A DNA stretch of 64,000 nucleotides, from positions 186,001-250,000 of the forward strand of contig DASXVN010000079.1 of the NCBI GenBank assembly GCA_036504235.1. The letters are read 5' to 3'. This DNA is from Zipacnadum sp036504235. GTDB taxonomy: Bacteria; Armatimonadota; Zipacnadia; Zipacnadales; Zipacnadaceae. Each line of letters starts with the position of its first letter. Position 1 is the first letter of the stretch. Below, piece after piece: positions 23,860 through 33,002 of this stretch. A program made the translations under genes and the position numbers. The notes under the pieces were generated by a model that worked only from the letters and a program-made list of their open reading frames with translations, ran no database searches and was not told the DNA's origin.

Positions 23860-25012
23860 GGCTTCCGGCCGCCCTCTGAAGATAATCTACGTGAATCACG
23901 TGGGGCAGTGCAGCGGAGCCGAATTGAGCCTGCTGAGCCTGCTCCGCCACCTGCCCCGGGAGCAGGTCCAGCCCTGGGCCGTCGTGCCCCCCGGCCCGCT
24001 CAGCGACCGACTGGCCGCCCTGGACATCCCGATCACCCCCATCCGCGCCCACCGTTTTCACCGCTCCGGCAAGCTCCGCAACTGGCTCAGCACCTTCCGC
24101 TGGCTGCACCAGACCCGCCGGCAGGTCGTCAGCCTGCATCGCCGGATCGGCGCCGACCTGATCCACGCCAACTCGCTTTCCGCTTGCTTGCCGGTGATCG
24201 CCCGGGGTCGCCCGCTACCGCCGGTGGTGCTGCATTTCCGCGACCTGGCGGGCCCGCCGTTGTTTCTGCGCTGGGTGGTCCCGCGCTGCGCGGCGGTGAT
24301 CGCCATCTCCCGGGTGGTGGAGCGCCGGGTGCGGGAGGAAGCGCCGGCCAGCGCCGACCGGGTACGCGTCATCTACAACGGCATCGCCGCGGACGACCTG
24401 CCGCCGGGCCGGGGCCGGGAGGCAGTCCGGGCGGAGCTAGGCGCGGGGCCGCAGACCCCCGTGGTGATCAGCGTGGGGCAATTGGTGCCCTGGAAACGCC
24501 ACGACCTCCTGCTGGAGGCGGCGCGGGAGCTGCAGACGGCCCTCCCGGAGGCGCGGTGGTGGGTGGTAGGTGCGGACCTGTTCGAGGACAACGCCGAGTA
24601 TGCCCGCCGGCTGCGCGAGGAGGCGCCCGCCAACGTGGTCTTCACCGGCTATCGCCCCGATGCGGTGGACCTGCTGCGCGCCGCCGACGTCTGCGCGCAC
24701 GCGGCCACCGCCGAGGCTTTCGGCCGGGTGCTGCTGGAGGCCATGTACGTCGGCACGCCCTGCGTCGCGCCCGCGGCGGGAGGGATTCCCGAGCTGCTGA
24801 CCCATGACGTGACCGGCTGGCTGGTGCCCCCGGCGGAGGCTCCGGCGCTGGCCCGGGGCGTCCAGCGGCTGCTGGCGGACGCGCCCCTACGGGAGCGTCT
24901 GGCGGCCGCGGCGCAGGAGAGCGCGCGGTCCGAGTTCTCCGCCCAGGGCACGGCGGCGGCGACGGTGGCGCTCTATCGCGAGCTGCGGGGGAGGCGGGAC
25001 GCGTGCGCATAG
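23852..25012 (+). CDS. Family 4 glycosyltransferase (GT-B)
   Basis: 386 aa from the ATG at 23852 (an ATG 9 nt earlier is an alternative), overlapping the hydrolase end. IYVNHVGQCSGAELSLLSLL is the N-terminal GT4 strand with a glycine loop. The C-terminal half has VISVGQLVPWKRHDLLLEA and the donor motif TAEAFGRVLLEAMYVGTPCV (E-x7-E) near residue 290-310. It is a retaining transferase using a nucleotide sugar, on a membrane-linked glycan. Donor and acceptor unknown. Confidence 0.9.
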   Translation: MPEASGRPLKIIYVNHVGQCSGAELSLLSLLRHLPREQVQPWAVVPPGPLSDRLAALDIPITPIRAHRFHRSGKLRNWLSTFRWLHQTRRQVVSLHRRIGADLIHANSLSACLPVIARGRPLPPVVLHFRDLAGPPLFLRWVVPRCAAVIAISRVVERRVREEAPASADRVRVIYNGIAADDLPPGRGREAVRAELGAGPQTPVVISVGQLVPWKRHDLLLEAARELQTALPEARWWVVGADLFEDNAEYARRLREEAPANVVFTGYRPDAVDLLRAADVCAHAATAEAFGRVLLEAMYVGTPCVAPAAGGIPELLTHDVTGWLVPPAEAPALARGVQRLLADAPLRERLAAAAQESARSEFSAQGTAAATVALYRELRGRRDACA

Positions 25013-26121
25013 GCTACGACGCTCTTGTGCTCAGCCCCCCCTACTCGGGGGTGCACATCACCGTGGAGCAGGCGGCCCGCGCCCTGATCGAGCCCCTGGG
25101 CTGGGACCTGGTGGTCTTTCTGCCCGGGTCCTATCCCCACGACGAGCGCTGGCTGCGGCAGGTCCGCTCCTACCGCGCCCCGGTCAGCGGCCATCAGCGC
25201 CTGTCGCGGATCATCTGGGAACAGACGCGGCTATCCGCGGCGGCCCGGCGGGAGGGCGTGGAGCTGCTCCACGGCCCGGCCTACGTGCTACCCCGCAACT
25301 GGCGCGGCCCCTCCGTGGTCACCGTTCACGACCTGCTGGCCCTGACCCATCCCGAATGGTGTACCCGCAGCAACGTCTCCCACTATCGCCTGACCATGCC
25401 CCCCTCGCTGCGCCGGGCCAGCCGGATCGTGGCCACCTCGCAGACGGTGGCCGCAGAGTTGCGGCGCCGGCCGGAGGTGGACGCCGACCGGGTGCGCGTG
25501 ATCCCGCTGGGCGTGGAGGAGCAGTTCTCGCCCGCGCCCCCGGCGGAAGTGCAGCGGGTGCGCGGCTGGTACGAGATCCCGGGCCCCTACCTGCTGACCG
25601 TGGGCAACCTGGAGCCCAAGAAGAACCTGGTCGGCCTGCTGGAGCTGTTCGGCCGGTTGGTGGACGAGATTCCGCACACCTTGGTGATCGCGGGCCGGAC
25701 GGCCTGGGGCGACACGCGGCCCTTCCGGCGCGCGCTGGAGGTATTGCCGCCCGAGCGGGTGAAACTGCTAGGATACGTGCCCCGCGAGGCCCTGCCTGCC
25801 TTGTACAGCGGCGCCGATTTGTACCTGCAGCTCTCCTGGTACGAGGGCTTTGGCCTGCCGCCGCTGGAGGCGATGGCCTGCGGCGTGCCGGTGGTGGTGT
25901 CGCGCGGCGGCGCCCTGCCGGAAATCGCGGGCCCGGGCGCCGTGATCGTGGACGCCGCCGACCTGACCGAGACGGCGCAGGCGGTGCGCCGGCTGCTGGG
26001 AGAGGAGGCGACTCGCTCCCGGCAGGCCCAGCTCGGGCAGGCGCATGCGGCCCAGTTCACCTGGGCGCGCCACGCGCAGGGGCTGGATGAATTATACCGG
26101 GAGGTGCTCGGCCACGGCTAG
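25003..26121 (+). CDS. Family 4 glycosyltransferase (GT-B)
   Basis: 372 aa from the GTG at 25003, overlapping the previous gene by 10 nt. RIGYDALVLSPPYSGVHITVEQ at the N-terminus, TVHDLLALTHPEWCT (the domain-linking loop common in mannosyl-type GT4), LTVGNLEPKKNLVGLLELF and WYEGFGLPPLEAMACGVPVV (E-x7-E donor site, about residues 278-298). Mannosyl- or rhamnosyl-type members look like this, but the sugar cannot be set from sequence alone. Confidence 0.9.
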   Translation: MRIGYDALVLSPPYSGVHITVEQAARALIEPLGWDLVVFLPGSYPHDERWLRQVRSYRAPVSGHQRLSRIIWEQTRLSAAARREGVELLHGPAYVLPRNWRGPSVVTVHDLLALTHPEWCTRSNVSHYRLTMPPSLRRASRIVATSQTVAAELRRRPEVDADRVRVIPLGVEEQFSPAPPAEVQRVRGWYEIPGPYLLTVGNLEPKKNLVGLLELFGRLVDEIPHTLVIAGRTAWGDTRPFRRALEVLPPERVKLLGYVPREALPALYSGADLYLQLSWYEGFGLPPLEAMACGVPVVVSRGGALPEIAGPGAVIVDAADLTETAQAVRRLLGEEATRSRQAQLGQAHAAQFTWARHAQGLDELYREVLGHG

Positions 26122-27355
26122 GAGCGCACGCGCTGCTCCCCGGATCGTCTACCTGGTGGACGAGTTTCCTTCGGTGAGCGAAACCTTTATTTTGCGGGAG
26201 ATGCAGGGCCTGCGCGAGTGGCATGGCCTGCGTATCGTGCCGGCGGTCCTGCGCCGCGGGCGCGACCCGGAGGCCTACTCCGAGGCGGCGCGGCCGCTGC
26301 TGGCGGACGCCGTCTTCCGCCCCCGGGGGCTGCCGCCGATTCTCTGGCTGGCGCCGCTGGGCCTGATGCTGCGCTGGCCGGGGGGCTTGGTGTGCGCCGT
26401 CCGGCTGCTGCTGACCCAGGGGGTGCGCCGGCCTGGCCTGCTACGGGAGCTGTTCGACTCCTTCCTGACCGCCGCGTATTTCGCGCCGCGTCTCCCTCGG
26501 GGCGTGCGGCATATCCACGCCCATTTCGCCAGCAAGCCGGCCACCGTGGGCCTGTTCCTGGCGGAGATTCTGGGCCTGGGCTTCTCCTTCTCCGCCCACG
26601 CCCGCGATATTTTCACGGACGAATCGCGCCTCATGGACGTCAAGCTGCCGGAGGCCGAGTTTGTCGCGGTCTGCTCCGCCTATGGGCTGGACGCGCTCTC
26701 GCACCGGCACCCGCTGGCCAGCCGGGGCAAGCTGCATCTGGTGCATCACGGGCTGGACGTGGAGCGCTACCGGCCCACGCCCCGCTCCGGGCGGCACCTG
26801 CCCATGATCCTCTCAGTGGGGCGCCTCGTCGAGAAGAAGGGCTTTTCCATTCTGCTGCGGGCGGCGGGGATTCTCCGCTCCCGGGGCGCGGAATTCCGGC
26901 TGGTGATCATCGGCGAGGGGCCCGAGCGCGCCGACCTGCTCAGCCTCGCCACCGGCTTAGGGCTGCAAGACGTGGTGGAACTGCGGGGCGCGCAGTCGGC
27001 CGAGCAGGTCCGGGAGGCCTATGCGGAGGCCGACGTCTTTGCCCTGGCCTGCGTGGTCGCCTCCGACGGCGACCGCGACGGCTTGCCCAACGTGCTCCTG
27101 GAGGCGCTGGCCTGCGGCATTCCGACCGTGGCTACCAATATCTGCGCGCTCCCGGAGCTGATCGAGCCCGAGGTTACCGGTCTCTTGGCCAAGCCCGGCG
27201 ACGCGCCGGACCTGGCGGACCAACTGGAGCGCATGCTCTACGACGAAGAATTGCGGGCCACCGTGGCGCAGGTCGGGCGGGAGAAAGTAGTGCATGAATT
27301 CCGCCTGGAGCGCTCCGTGGCGCGCATGGCCGATCTTTTGGAGGGGGCGCTGTGA
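26087..27355 (+). CDS. Family 4 glycosyltransferase (GT-B), colanic-acid type
   Basis: 422 aa from the ATG at 26087, 35 nt inside the preceding gene; the conserved part begins at IVYLVDEFPSVSETFILREMQGL, the signature of the colanic-acid/amylovoran GT4 branch. FASKPATVGLFLAEILG and SFSAHARDIF follow, then ILSVGRLVEKKGFSILLRA and the acceptor/donor stretch SDGDRDGLPNVLLEALACG. Likely adds a sugar to the lipid-linked repeat unit before export by the flippase encoded next. Confidence 0.9.
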   Translation: MNYTGRCSATARSARAAPRIVYLVDEFPSVSETFILREMQGLREWHGLRIVPAVLRRGRDPEAYSEAARPLLADAVFRPRGLPPILWLAPLGLMLRWPGGLVCAVRLLLTQGVRRPGLLRELFDSFLTAAYFAPRLPRGVRHIHAHFASKPATVGLFLAEILGLGFSFSAHARDIFTDESRLMDVKLPEAEFVAVCSAYGLDALSHRHPLASRGKLHLVHHGLDVERYRPTPRSGRHLPMILSVGRLVEKKGFSILLRAAGILRSRGAEFRLVIIGEGPERADLLSLATGLGLQDVVELRGAQSAEQVREAYAEADVFALACVVASDGDRDGLPNVLLEALACGIPTVATNICALPELIEPEVTGLLAKPGDAPDLADQLERMLYDEELRATVAQVGREKVVHEFRLERSVARMADLLEGAL

Positions 27356-28998
27356 GCGACGATCTAACCCCGGAGCCGGTCGCTCCGGAGCCGAATGTGG
27401 GCGGGCAGATGACCCTGTTTGCGGTCATCGTTTCCGCGTTTCTGTTTGTGCGCAAGTTTGCGGGGATGATCAAAGAGATCCTCCTCTCGCACTTTTTCGG
27501 CGCCTCGGCGGCCACCGATATCTTCAAGGCCATCTACAACGGCATTATCTACAACCTCTACTCGGACGCCGAACAGCTCCTGCGCCCCACCTACCTGCCG
27601 GAGTTCGTCAAGCAGCGGGAGGCTGACGAGCCCCTCGCCTGGCGACTGACCGGGACCATCACCGGCCTGACGATGGCCGCCGTCGGGCTGGTCTGCGTCG
27701 CCCTGATGGTCTTCGCGCGCCCGCTGCTCTGGGCGATCTGGCCGGACATGGCCGCCAATCCGCAGACCCTTGAGCTGGGCGTGCTGCTGCTGTGGATCAT
27801 GGCCCCCGCGCTGTTCATCTACACCCTCTCCCTGATTCCCGAGCTGACTCTCCACGCCTACAAGCGCTTCAGCCTGGCCGCCTTCGCCGAGGCCTCGTAC
27901 AACGTGCTGGTCATGGCCGTGATCTTCGTCGGCGTGGAGTTCGTCTGGCACCCCGACCACCCCCACGCCATTCTGGCCGCCGGCTATGGCGTCCTGGTCG
28001 GTGGCATCGCCCGGCTGGGCATCATGCTGCCGGGGCTGTGGTCCAAGCTGGGGCAGGTGCGCCTGTCGCTGAACGTGCGCGGCACCCCCGGCGTGACCGC
28101 GATGCTGGCGCTGATGCCCGCCGTGGTCATGGGGCTGTCGGTGAGCATGGCCCGGCCCATCGTGGACGCCCGCGTCTGCGCCCGCCTGGGGGAGGGCATG
28201 TACACCGCCCTCGACTACGGCCGCCGGCTCAGTGATGCCGGGATCATGATCTTGCCCCTCGCGATCAGCCTGGTCGTCTTCCCCTACGTCTCCGAGTGGG
28301 CCGTCGCCGGGGATCGCCGCCGGCTCTCCCGGTCGCTGCTGGGCATGACCCGGGCCCTGGCCTTCCTCTTTGTCCCCCTATCGGTAGGGCTGATCTTGCT
28401 GGCTCGCCCCCTGTGCGACCTGATCTACAACCACGGAGAGTTCAAGGCCGCCTCGCTGCCGCAGGTCTCCCTGGCGCTGATGTGCTACGCCTCCGGGCTC
28501 TTCGCCTACTCGGTGGAAGGCAGCATCAACAAGTGGTACTTCGCGATGAAGGACACCTGGACGCCCAACTGGGTGGGCACGATCTGGGCGCTGGTGCACC
28601 TGACCATGTCGGTGGTCGGCGGCCTGTATACCCCCCTGGGGCTGGCGGCGGTCGCCCTGGCCTACCCGGTGAGCAAGACCGGCAAGGTCATCACCCTCTA
28701 CTATCTGCTGCGACCGCGGCTGGAGCGCGTTCCCGCGAGCGAGGTCTGGCCCTTTGTGGTGAAACTCCTGGTGGCCAGCGCGGTGATGGGCGCGGTCGTC
28801 TGGGGCGTGGGCGGATACGTCGCTCCCGCTCTGCAGGCGCAGACGCACGGCAAGTGGCGCCTGATGGGGCTGCTGGTCAGCACCGGCGGAGCGGGCGCGG
28901 TAGTCTTCCTGATCGCCGCCGCGCTGCTGCGGATTGAGGAAGTCGGTCAGGTCTGGCGCTGGCTGGCCGGGAAGGTCAGGCGGCGTCTTGGCCGCTAA
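27352..28998 (+). CDS. MurJ/MviN-family flippase (lipid-linked glycan transporter)
   Basis: 548 aa from the GTG at 27352 (GTGA overlap with the GT4 stop). About 13-14 hydrophobic helices. The start (FVRKFAGMIKEILLSHFFGAS, TDIFKAIYN) and the mid part (ARPIVDARVCARLGEGMYTALDYGRRLSD; ILPLAISLVVFPYVS) follow MviN proteins. MurJ flips lipid II; within glycan loci related members flip undecaprenyl-linked oligosaccharides, which fits the five surrounding glycosyltransferases and the ligase at 31613. As it lies away from cell-wall genes, a dedicated flippase is more likely than the housekeeping MurJ. Confidence 0.88.
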   Translation: MSDDLTPEPVAPEPNVGGQMTLFAVIVSAFLFVRKFAGMIKEILLSHFFGASAATDIFKAIYNGIIYNLYSDAEQLLRPTYLPEFVKQREADEPLAWRLTGTITGLTMAAVGLVCVALMVFARPLLWAIWPDMAANPQTLELGVLLLWIMAPALFIYTLSLIPELTLHAYKRFSLAAFAEASYNVLVMAVIFVGVEFVWHPDHPHAILAAGYGVLVGGIARLGIMLPGLWSKLGQVRLSLNVRGTPGVTAMLALMPAVVMGLSVSMARPIVDARVCARLGEGMYTALDYGRRLSDAGIMILPLAISLVVFPYVSEWAVAGDRRRLSRSLLGMTRALAFLFVPLSVGLILLARPLCDLIYNHGEFKAASLPQVSLALMCYASGLFAYSVEGSINKWYFAMKDTWTPNWVGTIWALVHLTMSVVGGLYTPLGLAAVALAYPVSKTGKVITLYYLLRPRLERVPASEVWPFVVKLLVASAVMGAVVWGVGGYVAPALQAQTHGKWRLMGLLVSTGGAGAVVFLIAAALLRIEEVGQVWRWLAGKVRRRLGR

Positions 28999-30124
28999 CG
29001 CGCCGCTGGTCGTGCACGTGGCGGAAGCGGCCGCCGGGGGCGTGGCCCGGCACCTGCTGGACCTGCTCACGGGACTGGCCCCCGAGCGCTTTCGCCAGGA
29101 GGCCATCCTCTCCGAGCGCCGGGTGAACCCCGCGCTGTTGGCCGGTCCCTGGCGGGTGCAGCAGCTAGACATGCGTCGGGAGGTAGACCCGGTCGCCGAC
29201 TGGGCGGCCTTCCACCGGCTGCGGCGGCTGCTGGCCGCCAGTCGTCCCGCGCTGGTGCACGCGCACAGCTCCAAGGCCGGGTTTCTGGCCCGCTGCGCCG
29301 CGGCGTCCCTGCGGATACCCGCGATTTACACCCCCCACGTTTTTCCTTTCCAGATGCCGGTCGCGCCGGCGCGGCGGCGACTGTACGTGCGCCTGGAGCG
29401 CTGGGCGGCGCGCCGCTGCTGCCGGATCGCCTGCGTCAGTGAGGGCGAGCGGCAGGCCGCGCTGCGTGAGGCGATCTGCCCGCCGGAGCAACTGGTGCTC
29501 ATCCGCAACGGCGTAGCCCTGCCGCCGCCGGTCCCGCCCCAGCAGGCCGCGGCGGCGCGCGAGCGGCTGGGCGTGGCGGCGGAGGACGAGCTGCTCCTCG
29601 CCGTGGGTGAATTGCGGCCGCAAAAGGACTACCCGCGGCTGCTGCGCGCGGTGGCGACGCTGGCCCCCCGGCGACCCCGGCTCCGGCTGGTGATTGCCGG
29701 GGAGGGTGACGAGCGCCCGCGCCTGGAGGCCCTGGCGGCCGAGTTAGGATTGACCGACCGGGTGCGCCTGCCGGGAGAACACGAGGCGATGGAGCCCCTG
29801 CGCGCCGCCGCCGACGTGTTGGTGATTACTTCCCGCTACGAGGGGTGCCCCTACAGCTTGTTGGAGGCCATGGCCGCCGGTCTGCCGGTGGTGGCGGTTG
29901 CCGCCCCGGGTGTGGACGAGATCGTCCGCGAGGGCGAGACGGGCCGCCTGGTGCCCGAGGAGGACCTGCCGGCAGCGATTGCCGACGCGCTGGACCATCC
30001 CGAGCCGGCGGCCCAGCGAGCGGAGCGGGCCCGGGAGCAAATCGTCGCGCGCTTTGGCTTGGAGCGGATGCTGGCCGAGACGGCGGCGCTGTACGACTCC
30101 TGCCTGGGCAGGTCCGCGCGATGA
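28988..30124 (+). CDS. Family 4 glycosyltransferase (GT-B)
   Basis: 378 aa from a TTG at 28988 that overlaps the flippase end; the frame is open further upstream but the fold begins at LVVHVAEAAAGGVARHLLDLL. VHAHSSKAGFLARCAA and IYTPHVFPF match the GT4 capsule/EPS branch. Donor-site motif SRYEGCPYSLLEAMAAGLPVV (about residues 280-300). Its stop overlaps the lipB ATG (ATGA). Confidence 0.88.
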   Translation: MAANAPLVVHVAEAAAGGVARHLLDLLTGLAPERFRQEAILSERRVNPALLAGPWRVQQLDMRREVDPVADWAAFHRLRRLLAASRPALVHAHSSKAGFLARCAAASLRIPAIYTPHVFPFQMPVAPARRRLYVRLERWAARRCCRIACVSEGERQAALREAICPPEQLVLIRNGVALPPPVPPQQAAAARERLGVAAEDELLLAVGELRPQKDYPRLLRAVATLAPRRPRLRLVIAGEGDERPRLEALAAELGLTDRVRLPGEHEAMEPLRAAADVLVITSRYEGCPYSLLEAMAAGLPVVAVAAPGVDEIVREGETGRLVPEEDLPAAIADALDHPEPAAQRAERAREQIVARFGLERMLAETAALYDSCLGRSAR

Positions 30125-30840
30125 GCGGCGGCGCGCCCCTGTGGGTCTGCGACTGGGGCTGCCGCGACTACGAGGAAATCCGCAACCTACAGGAGCGACT
30201 GGTGGCCGCGCGCCGGGCGGAACTGATTCCCGATGTCCTGCTGCTGGGCAGCCATCCCCCGGTGGTCACGGCGGGGCGCGCCACCTGCGCTGCGGAGCGC
30301 GAGTTGGCCCGGCCGGCCCTGGCGGCGGCGGGGATTCCCCTCCGCGAGGCCGAACGCGGCGGCCGGCTGACCTACCACGGACCGGGGCAACTGATCGGCT
30401 ACCCGCTGCTGCGGCTGGAGGGTCCCGAGCGCGACTTGCACGCCTACCAGCACCGCCTGGAGGGGGTGCTGATCGCCGCCCTAACCGGGCTGGGGGTGGC
30501 CGCCGAGCGCCGGGAGGGCTTCCCCGGAGTCTGGGTGGGCGGGGCCAAGCTGGCCTCGCTGGGGATCGCGGTGCGCGGCTGGGTGACCTGGCACGGTTTT
30601 GCGCTGAACCTGGGCGGCGACCTGACGCCCTTTGGCCTCTTTGACCCCTGCGGAATCACCGGGGTACGGGTAACGTCTCTAGCTCAGCTAGGCTACCCCG
30701 AGCACGACCGGGCGCAGTTGCTGCGCCGGGTGGTAGCGGTCTTTCAGGAGGTCTTCGGTCGCACCGGCGTGATCCGGCGGATTGAAGACCTGGAGAGCCG
30801 CCCCGGGCAGGGAACCTTTCCCGATTTAGCGTGTCAATAG
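30121..30840 (+). CDS. lipB: Octanoyl-[ACP]:protein N-octanoyltransferase LipB
   Basis: 239 aa, ATG at 30121 coupled to the GT4 gene. It moves octanoate from octanoyl-ACP to lipoyl domains, the first step of lipoate assembly. RGGRLTYHGPGQLIGYPLL is the family signature; the catalytic Lys is in VWVGGAKLASLGI and the Cys in FDPCGITGVRVTS, both present. Such a housekeeping gene in a glycan row is odd, but the E1 subunits of the same row act on lipoylated partners, and octanoyl-ACP links it to the ACP at 21910. No lipA is seen in the window. Confidence 0.93.
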   Translation: MSGGAPLWVCDWGCRDYEEIRNLQERLVAARRAELIPDVLLLGSHPPVVTAGRATCAAERELARPALAAAGIPLREAERGGRLTYHGPGQLIGYPLLRLEGPERDLHAYQHRLEGVLIAALTGLGVAAERREGFPGVWVGGAKLASLGIAVRGWVTWHGFALNLGGDLTPFGLFDPCGITGVRVTSLAQLGYPEHDRAQLLRRVVAVFQEVFGRTGVIRRIEDLESRPGQGTFPDLACQ

Positions 30841-30914
30841 CAGAGTCCGCGTCGCAAGAGGCGGCTGCTTTGGTGGCTGCCACATTATTCGCTGTCGGAG
30901 GGACGCCTGGCTAG

Positions 30915-31616
30915 ATGGCTGAACTAGCTCCACAACGGCATACCTTGCCGAGCGGCATGCGTTTGGCCTGGGGAATCCACCTGGGCTTGCTCGCCTTGAT
31001 CGTCTCGGCGCTGCTTAGCCGCCCCAGCCCGCCGCTGGAGCGCGGCGAGTTAGCGGTCTTAGTCCTGGTCGGGGTGGCGCTGATCGCCTGGGCGCTACTG
31101 GAGCGGGGCCGGCACCACCTGCACCCGGGCCTGCGGGCCCTGATGGCGCTGGGCGCGGCGTTGCTGCTGGATCTGGCCCGCACGCCGCGGCTGGTGGAAT
31201 ACGTGCAGGCGGACTCGCGGTCGCAGGAGGTCCTGCAGTACCTGCGCGTGGACCTGGCCTCGGTCGCGGTCCTGGTCGCTTTCTTTTTCTGGCTGGGCTA
31301 CTGGGGCGCGGGGGGACAGAAGTGGCAACGTCCCGCGCCACTGCAACGTTCCACCGCTACGGCGCTGGCGCTGGTCGTAGGCCTGGCGGTGGCCTGCTAT
31401 CTGGCTTTTCACGGTCTCTATGGAGTTCGGGGTGACCTCGGCACGGGCCTGGTCATCTTCCGCACCTTGAAAGTGGCGTTGTTGTTGGTGGTGGTCCTGG
31501 GCAGCTCCGGAGGCCCGCTGATCCGGCGCGCGCCGGCCTACTACCTGGGTGGCGGGCTGATCGCGGTCGCCGTGGTCCTGGCGCTGACCGGCGCCGGCGA
31601 GGGGGCGCTGCCATGA
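30915..31616 (+). CDS. Multi-pass membrane protein of unknown function
   Basis: 233 aa, ATG at 30915. About seven hydrophobic helices with short loops, basic residues after helix 2 (LLERGRHHLHPG) and no large soluble part. The stop overlaps the next ATG (ATGA), tying it to the ligase-like protein at 31613. It was checked for an exosortase Cys/Arg/His triad and none is apparent. Perhaps an accessory of glycan polymerisation or export; no family recognised. Confidence 0.65.
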   Translation: MAELAPQRHTLPSGMRLAWGIHLGLLALIVSALLSRPSPPLERGELAVLVLVGVALIAWALLERGRHHLHPGLRALMALGAALLLDLARTPRLVEYVQADSRSQEVLQYLRVDLASVAVLVAFFFWLGYWGAGGQKWQRPAPLQRSTATALALVVGLAVACYLAFHGLYGVRGDLGTGLVIFRTLKVALLLVVVLGSSGGPLIRRAPAYYLGGGLIAVAVVLALTGAGEGALP

Positions 31617-32998
31617 ACCTAGCCCCGGCCGGACGGTCGCCGCTGCCGAAGTGGCTCTATTACGCCACCCTGGCGCTGGTCTTCCTCGCGCCCTCGCAGC
31701 TTGGTTACGCGGTGACCAAGAAGGACGGTCCTTTCATCGCCTACGCCGATGTCCTCGGCGGGCTGCTCTGTCTGGCGGCGCTGCTGGTCGTGGCGCTCGG
31801 GCGGCGCTGGCGGCAGTTGCGCTACCCGCCGCTGGCCGCGGTGGCTTTCGTGGTGATCGCCGGCCTGTCCCTGAGCCAGGCGGTCCACCCGCTCAGCGGT
31901 CTCGTCAAACTGGTGCAGTGGCCGCTGTACCTGATCGGTTTCTATATGCTCTTTGTCAACGTGTTGACCGACCGGCGGCGCGTGCTGGCGGCCTTGACCG
32001 CTTTGGCGGGCGCCACCGCGCTGGTCGTGGTCTGGGCGGCGACGCAGTACGTGCGGACGCCCGATCCGGCCTCCGCGCCGGGCGGCATCGCCAATCCGCT
32101 GGTCTACACGCCGCTCTGGCACGTGCAGGCCGGTTTCGACGACCGCAACATCTACTGTGCTTTCCTGGCGCTGGTATTGCCGGTGCTGCTGGCCCTGGCC
32201 CTGCACGCGCGGGGCTGGAAGTGGCGCTTGGGCGCGGCCGCCGTGGTCGCGGTCGGCGTGGTGACCATGCTCTCCGGGCCGCTGCTGTGGGTAACGCTGT
32301 TGGCTCTGGTCGGCGTGGCCCTGACCAGCCGGGGCAAGGCGCGCTGGGCCGTGCCGGTCGCCGTGGTGGTTTTCGTGGCGCTGATGCCGGTGGCGCTGCC
32401 CCGCAACTGGGCCTGCGCCGTGACCGAGTTGGGCCAGGTCTATGAGGGGCAGATGCTCAAGATCCCCGGCGGTCCCGGGGAGGCGACCGAGGTCACCGTG
32501 CCGGTGGTCAAGAAGCGTTGGCTGGAGTGGCAACCGGCCCTGCGCATGCTGAGCGACCACCTGATCCTGGGCGTCGGCGCCGGCAACTACCAGGCCAATA
32601 TCGGCGAGGCCTACCAGACTGAGGACGTCAGCAGCGTCTTTGACGTGGCGCCCCTGCCCAACGTTAAGAAGGGTGAGCCGGACACCAACAATCTCTATCT
32701 GGTGATCGGCGGCTCGATGGGTTTTGCGGGGCTGGTCTGCCTGATCGGTGTGCTGGCGTATTTCTGGCGCCAGGCGACGGGGTTGTGGGCGGTGGCTGAG
32801 GACCGGCTGGGCCGAGGCCTGGCCGCGGGCCTGCCGGCGGCGCTTTTTGCGCTCATGGTCGGCAACCTCTTTACCGCTATGTTTGTTAGAGGACTTAGTC
32901 TGATCATAGTCTTGTTGTTCGCGCTGGCCGAGGTTTCCCTGCTCCGAGCCGGGGACCAAAGCCGACGCGACAGCCGGCACTTGAGTGAAGAAGGGTGA
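31613..32998 (+). CDS. O-antigen ligase / Wzy-type polymerase-like membrane protein
   Basis: 461 aa, ATG at 31613 (ATGA overlap). About 11-12 membrane helices and one large periplasmic loop near residues 265-360 with WQPALRMLSDHLILGVGAGNYQ, the core of the Wzy_C/O-antigen ligase family (the H-x-x-L-G-x-G-x-G pattern appears as DHLILGVGAGNY). DTNNLYLVIGGSMGFAGL follows, also typical. Such proteins join or polymerise lipid-linked glycan units at the outer face of the inner membrane. It closes the glycan-assembly row after five transferases and a flippase. Confidence 0.85.
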   Translation: MNLAPAGRSPLPKWLYYATLALVFLAPSQLGYAVTKKDGPFIAYADVLGGLLCLAALLVVALGRRWRQLRYPPLAAVAFVVIAGLSLSQAVHPLSGLVKLVQWPLYLIGFYMLFVNVLTDRRRVLAALTALAGATALVVVWAATQYVRTPDPASAPGGIANPLVYTPLWHVQAGFDDRNIYCAFLALVLPVLLALALHARGWKWRLGAAAVVAVGVVTMLSGPLLWVTLLALVGVALTSRGKARWAVPVAVVVFVALMPVALPRNWACAVTELGQVYEGQMLKIPGGPGEATEVTVPVVKKRWLEWQPALRMLSDHLILGVGAGNYQANIGEAYQTEDVSSVFDVAPLPNVKKGEPDTNNLYLVIGGSMGFAGLVCLIGVLAYFWRQATGLWAVAEDRLGRGLAAGLPAALFALMVGNLFTAMFVRGLSLIIVLLFALAEVSLLRAGDQSRRDSRHLSEEG

Positions 32999-33002
32999 GA
33001 GT

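Noticed and set aside
30915..31616. Possible exosortase (multi-pass membrane protein in a locus with exosortase-A hydrolases)
   Set aside because: No Cys, Arg and His in the arrangement of the exosortase active site could be seen; it is treated as an unknown membrane protein.
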